NCBI GenBank assembly: GCA_948567375.1
Contig: OX419761.1
Span: forward strand, 22,694,501-22,758,500
DNA from: Lunularia cruciata
Taxonomy: Eukaryota; Streptophyta; Marchantiopsida; Lunulariales; Lunulariaceae
Direction: 5' to 3'
Length of the DNA: 64,000 nucleotides
The stretch's first letter is position 1. Each line of letters opens with the position of its first letter. A program made the translations under genes and the position numbers. This document shows positions 12,230-25,292 of the stretch, in pieces. The notes under the pieces are model-generated. The model saw only the letters and a list, made by a program, of their open reading frames with translations, was not told the DNA's origin and searched no databases.

Positions 12230-14185
12230 CTAATTGCTAGCTAGTCCATCTTGTCTTCTTTGAATGTTCTTCCTTCTAGCTACAAGACTTGAAGCTTCAG
12301 CTCATGCAACTTAGTCTTTGTGATTCTTCCTTAAGCCACTTCTTTCAACGTCACCATAAACGAATCTTGTGCCTTCTCAAACTACTTCATGATCTTTTTT
12401 TTTCTTTTTTTAAATGATTGTTCAATTCTTCCACTTCTTTCTTCACCAAGTCTAATATTTGGGGATGATAAGTTGCACTCTCCTCCTTTTCCTTCATCAA
12501 TTTATTGGCTAAATTTTCTAGTTGAGTGGCCACCTCCCTTGGTTATTTAGACATCTATACCTCCAAAGTGACCACTTAGATCTTGGTAGTCTCTAATTCT
12601 TCTTGAATACTTCCTACTTCTTTGTTCCTAGCCCTCAATTGTTCTTTGTGATCTTGTTGCTTTTGTTTTTGTTCTAGCCAAAGTGCCTATCCTTTGGCTT
12701 TCTCTTCATGGCTCTTCTCTATATAATGGATGAGATATTTTTTCCCATAAGCTATTTCTTTTATTAGCTTGTTTATGGTAAGTTTTAAGGTGGCCAACTC
12801 CCCTTGAAAACTTTTCTGAGCCAGCTCCTAGTTACTCTTGTCTGCCTTGAGAATTAAGAGTGCCACTCAAAAGACTTTTAGCTCATCATCTCCTTTTGGG
12901 ACTTCTTAGAAAATGTGGATAATTCCTGCAGTTTCTCTTGGGCCAGCTTGGATCCCTCTTAGGCATGGCTTGCTTGGTCCCATATCAATTGAAGTTCCCC
13001 TTTATTCTTTTTGTTGTCCAGTTGAGCACAGGCCAGCTTGTCATCTACCATGGTCTTCTCACCCTACAAATGTTGGAGTTGGACCTCTACCTCTACCAAC
13101 ATGGGTGTACCCTTAGTAGGTTCCATCTGCCACTTGTTTACTTTTTGGATCCATGCAAGTTTGGCTTCTTGGAATGGGAACTTTCATGTAGAAATTGTTC
13201 CCATTCCTCTTGTAACTTTGCAATCCTCTCTCAAGCCATTTGCTTGCACTTCAGTTTTGTCAGCATGAAAACTAATCCTAGCTTCCATGCTTGGTCTGAG
13301 TGTTCTACCCACTCCCTCAAATTCTCACTACTTACCAAACTCTCCATTGGGCTATCAATAATCTGGGTTAATGATCCCCAATGTGTCTCATTCTATGGGT
13401 TCCTCCTCTTGCAACCTCTATGTAATCAGCATTGGGACGAGATCTTGTAGGCCGTTCTTCATGCAAGCCTTGAAAAATAGTCAAGGCCCAAGGCATGAGT
13501 GAGAGGTTCACTTCCCCACAATTTTTGAACAAACATGTAAAGGTTTTTGTGGTGCCTTTTGGGGTAATGTGAGAGTAATCCTCAATATTGAGGACTTCTA
13601 CCTCTCCCTACCAGGCAATGCTTCTCTCGGAAGGGGTTTTTCAAGACTCTGGGCTTTTTAGGAGCACTCTAAGCCCCTTTAAAGGCACTATTAATTTTTT
13701 TGGCAAGGAAATCTTAGTTTCCCCTTCATTAGTTGGGGAAGACAAAAATTCCCACCTTTAGTTTCTTCTTCTCCTTGACTAGAGATGTTGCCCCACCCTT
13801 CTCAAGGTTGGCCAGTTTCTTCCTCTTACTATAGAAAGTCTCTTCTTCCATGGGATTGTCCACTTTTTGAAGTTGGGAAGTAGTAAGGCTGTCACATGGG
13901 GACTCATGTTCTGTCCTCCTACCCATTTTACCATTTCATGGTACTTTTTCTTAAATATGGGTAGCTGCAAAGTTGGTAGCACTTCCTTGCTCAGGTTTTC
14001 CTGCATTTGAATGGCCCTTGTATCAAGATTTTCATTAATCATCATCAGCACCAGTCCCATAAGAATAGGCCTCCCTTCTTTTGCCATCTCCATGGGGATT
14101 GCTTTCTGGAAGTTAGAACTACATTCCATAGTTTGGTGAATATCACTAGTGCATAATTTGAAGCCACCCCATGTAACACCCATGA
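12230..14185 (-). pseudogene. Decayed coiled-coil protein, third lineage
   Basis: On the minus strand 12900-12400 encodes a long Glu/Lys/Leu/Gln-rich coiled coil broken by several stops. Upstream on that strand, 14183-13779 is open for 134 codons. The overall picture (N-terminal part, then coiled coil, next to giant-LTR copies) is like families A and B, but I could not match the N-terminal part to theirs. Probably a further relative; not assigned. Confidence 0.35.
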
Positions 14186-15211
14186 ATTATAGCATCCATT
14201 ACTGATGTGCTAAAAAAGGACTCATTTCCTTGCCCATGTATCAGCTAGTGAAAATTCTTTGTGGCACTGAAAAGAGGTGGATAGGTGACTATAGTCATTA
14301 AGAACCCATTTTTATTCATAGTTCTTTTAGGGCCATTAATAATATTAAAGATTAAAAGCCTATGTTAGTGTTTTGGGCTCAAGTAGAATTCCCTACAAGC
14401 TAGGAGAATACTTTTTGTCCTCATTTCTAATGAATACATCCATATTGTACCCTTTATGATGGGAATTGGTCCAAAATACTTGGAGTCACTTGGTACAGGA
14501 ACATGTAGATGTATAACTACTTTGGACTCCACTTGGATTTCATCTACATTGCCAAGCTCCTTGGGAGATCATCTTCCATTGGCAGGAAGAGCTTATGAGC
14601 TACAAAGTTCCACAAATTTTTGTGTTCCATATTCTCTCTTTTCGTAGGATCTACATTTTTAAAGTCACACAAGTAGCCATACTAAATGTAGATTGGTGCC
14701 TTCTATTTAGTGTTCTTTCATGGTGCCATGTTCTTGTTGGTCATGATTTCTCCTTCCCTTACTAATACCCTCTCTCTAACTCATTTTGGGTCAATGCAAC
14801 TTTCTAATTCCTCAAAAATTTGTTTGTAAATCCTTTCAAGGGTTGGTCAAAAGCACTCCATCCTTGTGATGGTTGGCTAAGGAACTTAGTTCTTGAGCAT
14901 AAGCAACAACAATTTCTCATCCCATTTGGTCTGATCGGTCTAAGAGAGCTCTTGCTATAACTCTAAAGGCAAGTTCTCTCTTGCATTGCATGTATTTCCC
15001 AATTCCTCCTCTGAAAAATTTGTTATTGCAGCTGATTTTTGTTGTTTGGTCTACTTTACCATAGTAACTTTTCTTAGAAATCCAAGTTCTTGTGTTCTAG
15101 CTAACACAAGAATTAAGATTTTCACAACTCAAGATTTGTAAATGATAGAATGAAGTTGGCTTGAGTTCTCCATTTTTTTTGTTGAAATTAGGTCCTTGTC
15201 AGATTTTGTAT
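14186..15211. other. No gene recognised
   Basis: About 1 kb with short frames in both directions and no recognisable motif. It lies directly left of the family A copy starting at 15212 and may be the rest of the decayed element at 12230-14185. Confidence 0.3.
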
Positions 15212-15839
15212 TGTAATACCTACAAATTTTTTTTAATAATTTTTAGGATAGGAACTATATTTTTGAGAAGAAAGGGAAGATAGATGAAAAGAAGTGTTTG
15301 TTTTGGATCCAAAGTAAGAGATCCAATCTGACCTAAGGAAGTATACTTTGGCTTGGAGGAGATGAAGACTTGGATTCGACTTGGAAGGACCAAAGACCCA
15401 AAGTGAGGACACTTTGCATCGGAATGAGGAACCTGATCAAAGATCCTTAATGACCTTGACTCAGGCCATACCAGCCAAGAAGTTACACTTGTAAATGGTT
15501 ACTTTGTGTGAGAATATATTCAAAAGTGATAGGAGTAATGCATGCAAAAGAGGTGATTCTTGACTAAAGTCTAATTGAAGAATGAAGGTAAATCAAAAGA
15601 GTATGAAATCAAGACTTTGTCAAGGAGAATCTGCAATGTAGAAAGATTATCCTATACCTTTGTGTAGCTTTGAGAATTAGGTGAGAGTTGAGAACCAAAT
15701 TGCAAGTGAGAACCAAATTGCTAAGTCTAGAAATAAACATGATGGGAAGGAAACATGTTTTAGCCATCTTTGCCTAAAACCTTGTAATTAGAAGAGTTGA
15801 TATTGTAGCCAATTTTGAAGTCTTTCATCAATTTTGGAT

Positions 15840-18800
15840 CATGTTCTTAGCATGGAATTGGAATATTAGTTTTCAAGGATTCATGATTGAGATTGCGGCT
15901 AGCAATTGGGAGAACTCTCCAAATGACGAGGAGAAGAGAGGAAACTATGCTTGTTGGATTGAGGTGGATTGAAAGTTAGTGTTAGGAAAGGATGCAAGAG
16001 AGCCTACAAGGATTGCTTTTGATTAGAAGTGTGATTTGGCGGAAGAAAAAAAGGAACTAAGTGCTTCCTTTAGTGAATATCAAAAGAAGAACGACTACAA
16101 AGTAGATATCTATGTGGATCCAATGAGGCAAAGCATTGTTTTGACTATAATAGTAATAATGAAGCCGGATTAGACTACATTTATCATGTAGCCACAAGCC
16201 ATGTTTTTCCATCTTATGTTTGCAAGAAAGAATGTAAATTAGGCAAGATGTTTCTACTGAAAAACAAGGCAGATGGTAGTGTAGTGGAGAATGGATTGGC
16301 CACCCCACTAGTTTGTGCCTTTTGCAGCCAACTGGTTTTTGAGTTTGAATTTGCTCAGCTCTTACCATAGAAGACAAATGGTGTCCCATTTTCATCTAGA
16401 TTTCCATCAAGATGTGGATGAGGAGAAGCCACGGTACATGGAAGAAGTGCAAGAGAATAACCAATACTTTGCCAAAACTAGTAGGGAAAGGATATTGATG
16501 GTACCAATCCCTTGATCAAAGAAGAGGAGCAAACACAAGGACACAATGTCTCCAACCAAGAAGAGAGCTACTTGGAGAGTGAATTTGAGTTGAGTTGTAG
16601 CATTGGTGGACCTACTGTCAAGGGCTGAGGGAGAAGAAGAAGGAGCAGAGTCTAATGATGAAGACTCAAAGAAGGAGATGACTCTAAAGAGCAAGGAGCC
16701 AACTACCTAGAGCAAGGACAAACCCAAAGTTCAATAGCCAACAAAGGAGGAGGCTGAAGAAATATTGGATCAAAAGTTTTATGGTACCCACATTTTTCAT
16801 TTTGGACGAGTTTTGAAGAAGAAGTGCCTTGCTGAAACCAAATTGAAACCAAATGGAGAAGAAATGAGTGGAAACTTGTGTTTTGATCAGACCCAAGGAA
16901 GTGGACTTCGGACTTGAGACTTGAGACTTTGGACTTCGGTTTTACATGACTTTGGGTCATGAGACTTCACCTCAAGACGAAGATGACTAAATCCAAGGTA
17001 GCCGGACCTTAGAATGCAGTGAAGATGACTTTGGGAGTTTTGCCAAAGGGATCAGAGGAAGTTAGAGTAGAGAAAGAAGATATTTAAGATACCCATGACG
17101 TCAATTTCAGTTTTGATTGAAGATAGTATAGAATTAGAAGAGAAATAGCAATTGTGAATAAACCCAAAGTGCAAGATCAGACTGTAAGTGTCTTTGGGTC
17201 AGTTACATGAGTGATTAGGGGAAAGTGGGTTGCAAATTGAAAGCGTAGATAGTGTACCCATGCTTTCAATTACAATTCTTGATGAGGACACAATAGAATT
17301 AGTAAAGGAATTGATAGTAGCTATAAAGTTGCAGAAGTAAGAGTGCATGTGTCTTTGGATTTGACATTTGACACTTTAGAGAAGAGTGGGTCGGGAGATA
17401 GAGATTTAGAAGGATTACTTGTGATAGGAATTGTAGATCAGAGTGGAGAATTAGTAAAATTGGTAGAGGAACTAAAAGTTGTGAAATCTGAGGATACAGT
17501 AATAGGAAGTGAAGTTACTTTGGGTTTGGGTTTGAAAGCCAAGGAAGAAGTAGACATCGGATCGGATTAGTAACAGATTTGAAATTTGAAGAGGTAGATA
17601 TGAAGAGATGCATTATCATTTTGAATCTGCAGGTTAGAAGAGTTGTTGTAGAACGGTATAGTTGTTAGATCTACAAGTTTGTAGAGTTTTTAAGAAGTGG
17701 TACATTAGGAAGATAATTGTCAATTGCTTCATTATTTAAGAGTGGCATTCGCAATCTTATGTTGTTCAGTGCTCATAATTTCTGAGAATAGATAAAGCAA
17801 AGTGTTGTGAAGTAGTGCTTGTCGTTTGAGCTTGATTGAGTATCAACTTTGTGTTTGTGTTTGTGAGTGTGTGGAGAAATTCAAAGTGCAAGTCAATGTG
17901 CTTGTTGGATGTTAGATTCTGCAACCTTGATCTTCTTTCTGTGTGTTTGATCCTGAGTGAAGTGCAATCAAAGCAATGCCTTGACAGATTTGAGAGAAAT
18001 TGTAGTGTTTGTAGTATTCTGCATTTGTGAGTGCAGCGTGAAGTTGATGTGAAGAAATTTTGATAGAGGAAGTTGTGCCTTGGGGGGGGGGGGGGAGTAG
18101 AACACAATTCTAAGGCAAAGTCATTTTGCAGTGAAGTGCTGTTTTTGGGAGAGCCTGAATCATCACAATCAAGATTGTTCGGAAAGATTCGATGGAGTTG
18201 TGATTAAAGAATGATAATTTGTGACGAGACTGCAAGTCAGTGCTTGTTACTCTCTTCTGGGTGTGGTTTCTACCTAAGAGATTAAAGATGCAACCAAGAA
18301 GAACTACATTGTGACTTTTGACTTCGTATTTGGACATTTCTGACTCATATCTCTGCGGGAACAAACTTTACAAACCTGATTAACGCAAAAGTGATTTGTT
18401 GGGTTGTCACAAGTTCCATGCAGAGATCAAGTGCATGGAAGGAGGAGATACCTCTTGCATGGATTTGCCAAAAGATGACATTCTAGAGAAAGTGGAAAAA
18501 TTCAAGATAGTGTTCAAGAGGGAAGTACAACCTTGAAGACTTGTGAAGGCTGAGCAAGTTAGGCCAAGTGAACCTGCCAAAGGAGAGGAGAGCTTGGAGG
18601 ATGTTAGCTTGAAGGTGAGAAGATCTAGACTTCTAATTGTAGCACCAAGAGTAGTCATAAAAGATGAAGGAGAAATTGACAAGAACACCTTTTAGGGGAT
18701 AAACTATCTATCAAGTGTACTCTATCCACTATTGGTGTATTTGTAGGAGAGGATACTAGTGTTGAAGAAGGAGCATCCAGAAGGAAGGAACAAGCTTTGG

Positions 18801-19672
18801 TTGGTAAAGACATTCAAAGAAGAAATCTTGCAATTGAAGGTAAGGTCGTCTCAATGTGAGAAGGAAGCCAAATTATTTTGGATTGATATAGTGATCCAAC
18901 AATAGAGCTTCAATGACTTGTAGGGGAGTTTTGAGCAACATGGTTGCTATTTAGAGTGCAAGAAGGACAAATTGAAGGAGTAGAAGATACAGCTTAAGAA
19001 GTTACAAAAGAACTTGGTTTCCACCTAAACAAAATTGAATCATAAGGATCAACTCAAAATGCATAAACAAGCTTTGGATGAACTCAAACAAGTCATAGCA
19101 AAGAAAGATTGAGCTTGGCAAAGAGAGCTTGCAAGTAGAACATGAGAAGAGCAAAAGCTATACAATTTGGTGAAGCGGGGTGAAGCTTAAGTTGCTCATG
19201 AGGAAGCAAAGTGAAGAAATTAAAGGTGAAGTATGCTAAGAGATTGCGGATATATCATATAAAGTTGGAGGAGGAGGTTACTTGAGGTGAGTCATACTTA
19301 GTGGAAGGTGTTTTGGGTGCAAATAGTGAAAATGTTGTCCAGTTGAAGGTGATACTTAGTATTGTTTGCTGAAGTGAAGTTAGAAGTAGCCTACCTACCT
19401 GAGCTAAAGTTGCTAGTGCATGAAACTAGTAGGAGATAACTAAGTATACAAAGTTGAATACATTGTTAATACATCTTAGAGATAGAGTAGGTAGGATAAT
19501 GATTGAGTTAGGAAATAATGTATGTCTTAGATATGACTTAGGTAAAATTGATATAGATAATCTCACTTGTACTCTACATGAAAGTAAAGTAGTCCAAACC
19601 AAAAAAGTTGAGATTGGAGTGCAAGTGACTTTGGAGGAGTTATCAAAGTCATTTGAACCAATTAGTATTTAG
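15840..19672 (+). pseudogene. LTR-borne protein, copy in A3
   Basis: The N-terminal part (15840-16660) shows FLAWNWN, YKVDIY, MKPDxTTF and an HFHLDFHQDVDEE motif. It is interrupted by solo LTR A4 at 16780-18411. The coiled-coil part follows (18412-19450, many stops). The C-terminal segment (19454-19672) is still open for 72 codons, with LNTLLIHLRDRV and VQVTLEELSKS matching the other copies. Not functional. Confidence 0.6.
16780..18411 (+). mobile_element. Family A solo LTR, copy A4 (internally deleted)
   Basis: A 1,632-bp copy in the same direction as its host A3. It runs from TATGGTACCCACATTTTT (16780) to GGGTTGTCACA (18411). The flanks are AGTTT (16775-16779) and AGTTC (18412-18416), a 5-bp duplication with one transition, and the host sequence continues across them. 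It keeps only the last part of the protein gene (17343-17570, stop TAG). The TATTTAA box follows at 17733-17739, then about 670 bp of R/U5. A run of 13 G (about 18084-18096) is a local oddity. It is the same kind of deletion derivative as A2, but in the opposite orientation. Confidence 0.85.
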
Positions 19673-21475
19673 ACAAAAAGATGTGCATTTGAAGTACCTT
19701 TGTTAAGAATTTGATAGGTGTCATATTTTGGCTCGTCTTTGCACCCAAAGAAGTGTTTCTTCACAACAAAAGAAAGAATTTGTTTGGGGAATTGGTTGTC
19801 CAGCTAAGGCATTAAAGTTGATGTTGAGAAAGTGAAGGTTATAATAGCCTTAGAATCTCCCAAAAACATATAGAAACTAAGAGCCTTCTTGGGTCATCTT
19901 AGATATTATAGACATTTTATGGCCAATTATGTGGTGTTAGCTACATCTTTAACAAAGTTATTAAATAAGTAGGAAGACTATATGTGGGAGATAGAGCAAG
20001 AAGAGGCCTTTTGCACATTGAAGGAGAGATTGGTGGAAGCACCAATGATGAGGGCTCCAAATTGATATATCCCTTTTCATGTATATGTGTATACTTTGTC
20101 TATGGCAATTGGAGTAGTCTTGAGTCAAAAGGATGAAAAGAAGACTATCCTATTTATTATACCAGCAAATGATTGTCGGTCTTTAAAAAAATTATACCAC
20201 TACAAAAAGAGAAGCACTCAGAATGGTGTATGCCTACAAGCAGTTTAGACACTACTTGTTGGGATACAAGTTTGTTTTCCATGTGGATCATTATGTGCTA
20301 CAATATGTAGTGAAGAAAGCTGACTTGTCAAGAAAAATTGCACGTTGGATTTTTTTGCTACAAGAATTCACATATATTCACAAGTAAGAAAGGGAGCTTT
20401 GCATGCAAATATGGACTTCCTATCCAAGATAGAAATTGAGGACCAAGACATAAAGATAAATGATCATTTCATTGATGACGAGCTATAACACTTAATGGCA
20501 ATGTGAAGCACAAAGTATACAATAGAATATCATTATTTGCATACATGTTAGTGTCTTGAAGGATTAGATCAGGAACAAAGGGAAATATTTCTCAAAAAAA
20601 TAGGATTGTATCAGCTCAAGCATAATATTTTGTTTAAGATGTGCAAAGACAAGATACTTCATAGATGCTTGGAATCCTACGAGGTAGGAGGAGTGATAGA
20701 ATCCCTATACTCAAAAGCATTGGGAGGACATTATGCTTTAAAAAACATAATGAAGAAGATTCTTGTGGTACAATATTAGTGGCCTACAATGTATAAAGAC
20801 ACACAAGCCTATATCAAAAGTTGTGATGCTTGTCAAAGAACAAGGAAACCTACATCTACTACTTAGTGGCCCTTGAGACCATTTTTTCCATTGGCTCCAT
20901 TTGAGAGATAGTATTGATTTTGTGGGTCTAATTCAACCAGTCACTTAGTTTACCAAAAAGAGGTGCATTTTGGTATGCATTGATTATGCTACTGAAATGG
21001 TGGAGGGAAAGGCAACTTGGAAAGATGATGCAAAAATGGTAGCAGAATTTTTCTTCTAAACAATCATCTCTAGATATGGATGTCCTTTGGAATTGGTCAA
21101 TAAATGGGAAACTCATTTTTTGAACTCACTTGTGGAAGCTTGACAAAGTATTCTCAAATAAAACATCAAATGACAACTCCTTACAATCCAAAAGTGAATG
21201 GGTTGAAAGAGAAGGAAAATGGATCACTTTGTAAAATTTTGAATAATTAATAGTCAATTATGTCTACAATTGGGACACAAAGTTTGTGTAGCTTTGTGGG
21301 CATACAGGTAAACTAAAGAGATTACCACTAAGAAGACTCTATTTTTCCTAACATATGGATTGCATCCCATATTACCAATTGAATTTGAAGTACCATCATA
21401 TTGTATCCTAACTGAGGAACATTTGTTGGAGAAAGAAAGTCAAGATCTTAGGATTCAATAGTTGATGTGGGTAAA

Positions 21476-24400
21476 TGTGACAACCCGGCAAATATCACTT
21501 TTGTGGTAATCGGGTAACTAAAGTTTGTTCCCGCAGAGATACAAGTCAGAAATGTCCAAATACAAAGCAAAGTAACAATTTAGTTCTTCTTGAGTTCTTA
21601 TTTAGTCTCTCAGGTAGAAACCACACCCAGAAGAGAGTAACAAACATTGACTCACAGTCTTGTCACAAATTCACACTCCTTAATCACAACTCCTTCAATT
21701 CTTTCCAAACAATCTTGATTGTGATGATTCAGGCTCTCCCAAAAACGGCACTTCACTGCAAAACGACTTTGCTTCAAAATTATGTTCCACCCCTCCACTG
21801 AAGGCACAACTTCCTCGATCAAAATTGCTTCACATCAACTTCGCACTGCACTCACAAATGTAGAATACTACCAACACTACAACTCCTCTCAGATCTGTCA
21901 AGGCATTGCTTCAATTGCACTTCACTTAGGATCAAACACACAGAATGAAGATCAAGGCTGTGGAATCCAACATCCAACAAACAAACTGACTTGCACTTCA
22001 AATTTCTCCAAACACTCACAAACATAATTGCAGAGTTGATACTCGGAATCAAGCTTAAGCAACAAGCACCGCTTCACAGCACTTTGCTTTATCTATTCTC
22101 AGAAATTATGAGCACTGAACAACATGATACTACGAATGCCATTGTTAAATAGTGAAGCAAATCAACAGTTCTAACAACTATACCGTTCTACAACAACTCT
22201 TCTAACCTACAGATCCAAAATGACAATGCACCCCTTCATATCTGCCTCTTCAAATCTCAAATCTGTTACTACTGCAATCCCATGTCTACTTTGTCATTGG
22301 CTTTCAAACCTGAACCCGAAGTAATCTTACTTCCTAATACTCTGTCCTTGGGTTTCATATCTTCTACCTCTTCTACCAATTCTAGCAATTCCCTATCTTG
22401 ATCTGAAATTCCACTAGTGGGTAATCTATCTAACTCTTCATCTCTTGAACCACTCTTCTCCAATGTCTCCAATGGTAACTCCAAAGACATTTGCACTCCT
22501 ATGTTATCTACTTTGGGTTTTGCTCTAACATCTTTCCGAAGCTTTTCTATCTCTATTTTCACTAAGTCTAATCTAATCAAAATGTTATCCTCTACCTCTA
22601 AGATCTTTTTGTCTACACGAGTTTTGAGACTAATTAACAAGGCATTCATATCTGTATCCTTTGCTTGTCTTTGCCTTGTCTCCTGCACCAACAACTTCAA
22701 CTCGTGCAGCCTCGTCTCCTCAATCCAAATGTTGGCCTCTGTACTTAACATTGCATTCATTTGGAGGACTATCTCCTTCAATGGCTCCAATCTTGTCTTT
22801 CTCTCACGTTCACGATCTGCGAGCCAATCCTCTTGGTACATCGCCAACTCCGCCTTGAACTCGGCTTTCACCGACTCCTTCTCCTTCTCCTTCTGGACAA
22901 CTCTCTCCTCCTGATTACGAAGTAATTCTTGTAATCGGTCTTCTTCTCTATATTGTGCCGCCAACTCTCGTTGCCAGAGTTGCTTCTTCTCCTCAACACT
23001 CTCCATCACCCTATCGAGCTCTTGATCCTTTGCAACTACTCTCGCCATAGCATGGATTACCTCTACTCTTGAATCAGCAAATTGCTGCTTCAAGATCTCA
23101 TACTCAGCTACTTGTCTCTCCCTTGCTATGTCATTCTTCTTCACAAGATCCTCTTGATAATTTACTTCTCTCTTCAGGTCTTCAATTACCTGACTTCTCA
23201 CTATTGCCTCCACTCGTAGCAGTTCTCTTTCCTCCTCACCTCGGGTTATACTCTTCTTCAACTCCGAGTTCTCTTCTTCTAACCGTGCTAAGACCTACTA
23301 CACAGTCTTCACATCCGGACATTTTGACTGCATTTCCTTCTTCTTGTGCTCTAGCTTCACCAACAATGGGCACACAATCTCCCGTAGGTACTCCACTCCA
23401 TCACTTGCAATTACTTCAACCTGCGGAGTGGTCTCTCTTCTCACTTTGTGTTCTCTTGATACTTGCCTTCTTCGCTGCAATCGTCATATCGGAATCAACA
23501 CCTCACTTCCCGAGCTTTCACTCATGTCTTCCTTTGCCTTACTCGGCCCCGCTTCACACTTTGCCTTACGTCTCGAGCGAACTCCTCTTTGCACTACAAT
23601 CTTTTTCTCTTTGGACACAATTACTTCATCTTCCAATTGTGTATTATCTTACTTCATCTTCCAATTGTGTATTATCTTCGGCTTCAATTGCTGCCTGAAC
23701 TTCTTCTTCTTCTTCTTCTTCTTCTTCAGCCACTAGAGCCGATGTCATTTCTCCTCCCTCGCTATTGCTACTCATATCTCCACTCTGCAGCATTAGCTCA
23801 GGCTCTTCCTCGTGTTCCGAGTCTTCAGTCTTCAGGTTGGCATCACCTTCCGAGTCTTCATCCTCCGACTTGATCACCACCATACCTCGCCTCGGGTTGC
23901 CTCTCCGTGTCTTCTGAGGTTTCTTCGTGTCTTCAGCTTTGCCTTGCCGATGCCTCTTCTTTGTATTTGGGGTACTCACTGCAACTTCCATGTTCTTCCT
24001 TGTCTTTGTGTAGTAGTCGTTGGTGCTCTTGATCTGCAAGATGTATTGTTGCTCCTCAACGTCGACTTCCTTTTGCAAATCAAGATGGAAGTGCGACACC
24101 ATCCAAGTCTGCTCCGCCAAGTTCAGCAAATTGAGCCCAAGGTAGAAATGCACTGCAAACAGCATGATATAGTGTGGAGGCCATTTATCCCACAAATTCC
24201 ACACCATCTGCCTCATTTCCTATAGAAACACCCCACCCAATTGTTTGGTTCTCCTATGAATAGCTTGTGAAAGAACACTGCTTGGTGTTTCATCACATAA
24301 GTGGTTCTCTCCGGCTTCAAGATGGCCATCAGTGCACTCACGATTCCTCTCTTCAAAGGGTCTTTGTAGCTCTCAACTTTGTACCCATTCTTTGTCCGCT

Positions 24401-25292
24401 TTGACGAGAAGGCATCTCTCACCTTCTAGGTTTCTTGAGCTATCTCTCCCTTTCCCAGGAACGTGGCCCCCTGCTCCAAGCTTGCTTCCTTCCCGAGTAC
24501 AAGTCTCCAATCCGACTCTGTCCAGCAAGCCGGATTTCCTCTCTTCCCTTCTTCCTCAGGTCCATCGAGACACTTGCTCTTGATGATTTCTGTCATGAAG
24601 CCTGGAAAGCTCACATTCCAGTTCCATGCCAAAAAAGTGATCCAAAGTCGGCTCAAGACTTTGATCCTAGCAATTACATCTTACCGCCAAATTGCATGAT
24701 TTCTCACTATGAATTCAGAGTTCTTCTTTCCTCCTCCCATCTCTTCTGCCTTCTCACTATCTCTTGATTTCACTCTTGCAACTTCTCTCTTAAGCACTAA
24801 CGTGATTCCAACTCTATTTCCCTTCCCACGATCACCTGCAAGACAAATTCTCAACGGCAAAGGAAAATTACTCAACCTTTTGTCATTGCGAGTTCAATTT
24901 TTATAGAGTTGCGCTTCTTTGTCTTTCTTCACTTTGAGTTTCTACCAAGAAATCACACCTCTTGCATGCACTTGTCACTGTCAATCAACCTTTGCGCGTA
25001 TGGGCTGCCGGTTTTTGAACGGTCCCTTCTTGAATTTCTTGCTCCGACAAAAGGTTGTTAGCCTGTCTTTGCCTCGGGTTGAGCTCCTCCCGATACAAAG
25101 ACAATTTACTTTGGTTTGTATGCTGACAAGGCATTTCCAAGTACTTTGCCTTATGACCCAAAGTGACTTTACTTTGGGTTTCATCCCGAAGACTCTTTTC
25201 TTTGCCTTCTTTGGCCATACAGGCACAATCCGACTTCTCTATACACTTCTTCTTCTTTATTTTGAAAAAAAACAAAAAATGTGGGCACCAAA
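21476..25292 (-). mobile_element. Family A solo LTR, copy A5 (nearly full-length)
   Basis: A 3,817-bp copy inserted in the integrase part of pol, opposite to pol in direction. Plus-strand ends are TGTGACAACCC (21476) and GTGGGCACCAAA (25292; family end ACCACA). The flanks GTAAA (21471-21475) and ATAAA (25293-25297) fit a 5-bp duplication with one transition, and pol continues right after it. It is the best-preserved LTR here and contains the whole protein gene, so the gene is inside the LTR and not in an internal region. The TATTTAA box is at 22145-22151. Confidence 0.88.
22269..24780 (-). pseudogene. LTR-borne coiled-coil protein, best copy
   Basis: About 840 codons from near 24780 down to the stop at 22269, with only a few stops and frame breaks. 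N-terminal domain (about residues 1-230): FLAWNWNVSFPGFM, a Trp-containing ESDWRLVL, YKVESYKDPLKRG, KPERTTYVMKHQAVF, HFYLGLNLL and SHFHLDLQ. Middle (24070-23640): basic KKRHRQGK-type clusters, then a strongly acidic part with a run of Glu encoded by a GAA-type microsatellite. C-terminal part: VEYLREIVCPLLVKLEHKKKE, then 330 unbroken codons (23261-22269) of heptad-rich coiled coil ending with a conserved tail. No zinc knuckle, protease, or reverse transcriptase motif is seen. The N-terminal domain faintly recalls the plant 'putative transposon protein' regions of large gypsy elements, but I cannot show this. Location and function unknown. Confidence 0.7.

Larger units (their letters stand above)
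15212..19720 (+). mobile_element. Family A giant LTR, copy A3 (probable 5' LTR of the gypsy element)
   Basis: Starts with a decayed terminus TGTAATACCTACAAATTTTT (compare TGTGGTACCCACATTTTT). Its first 600 bp match the start of copy A6 (25647) closely, including the TTTTGGATCCAA word. It carries the LTR protein frame, is interrupted by solo LTR A4 (16780-18411), and runs to about 19720, where gypsy pol begins. The U3 end, R/U5, primer site, gag and protease expected between the frame and pol are missing, so a deletion must have joined them. Pairing with A6 as 5' and 3' LTR is inference from similarity and position. Confidence 0.6.

Noticed and set aside
23698-23736. CTT microsatellite as an independent feature
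   Set aside because: It encodes the poly-Glu stretch of the LTR-borne protein on the minus strand and is described there.
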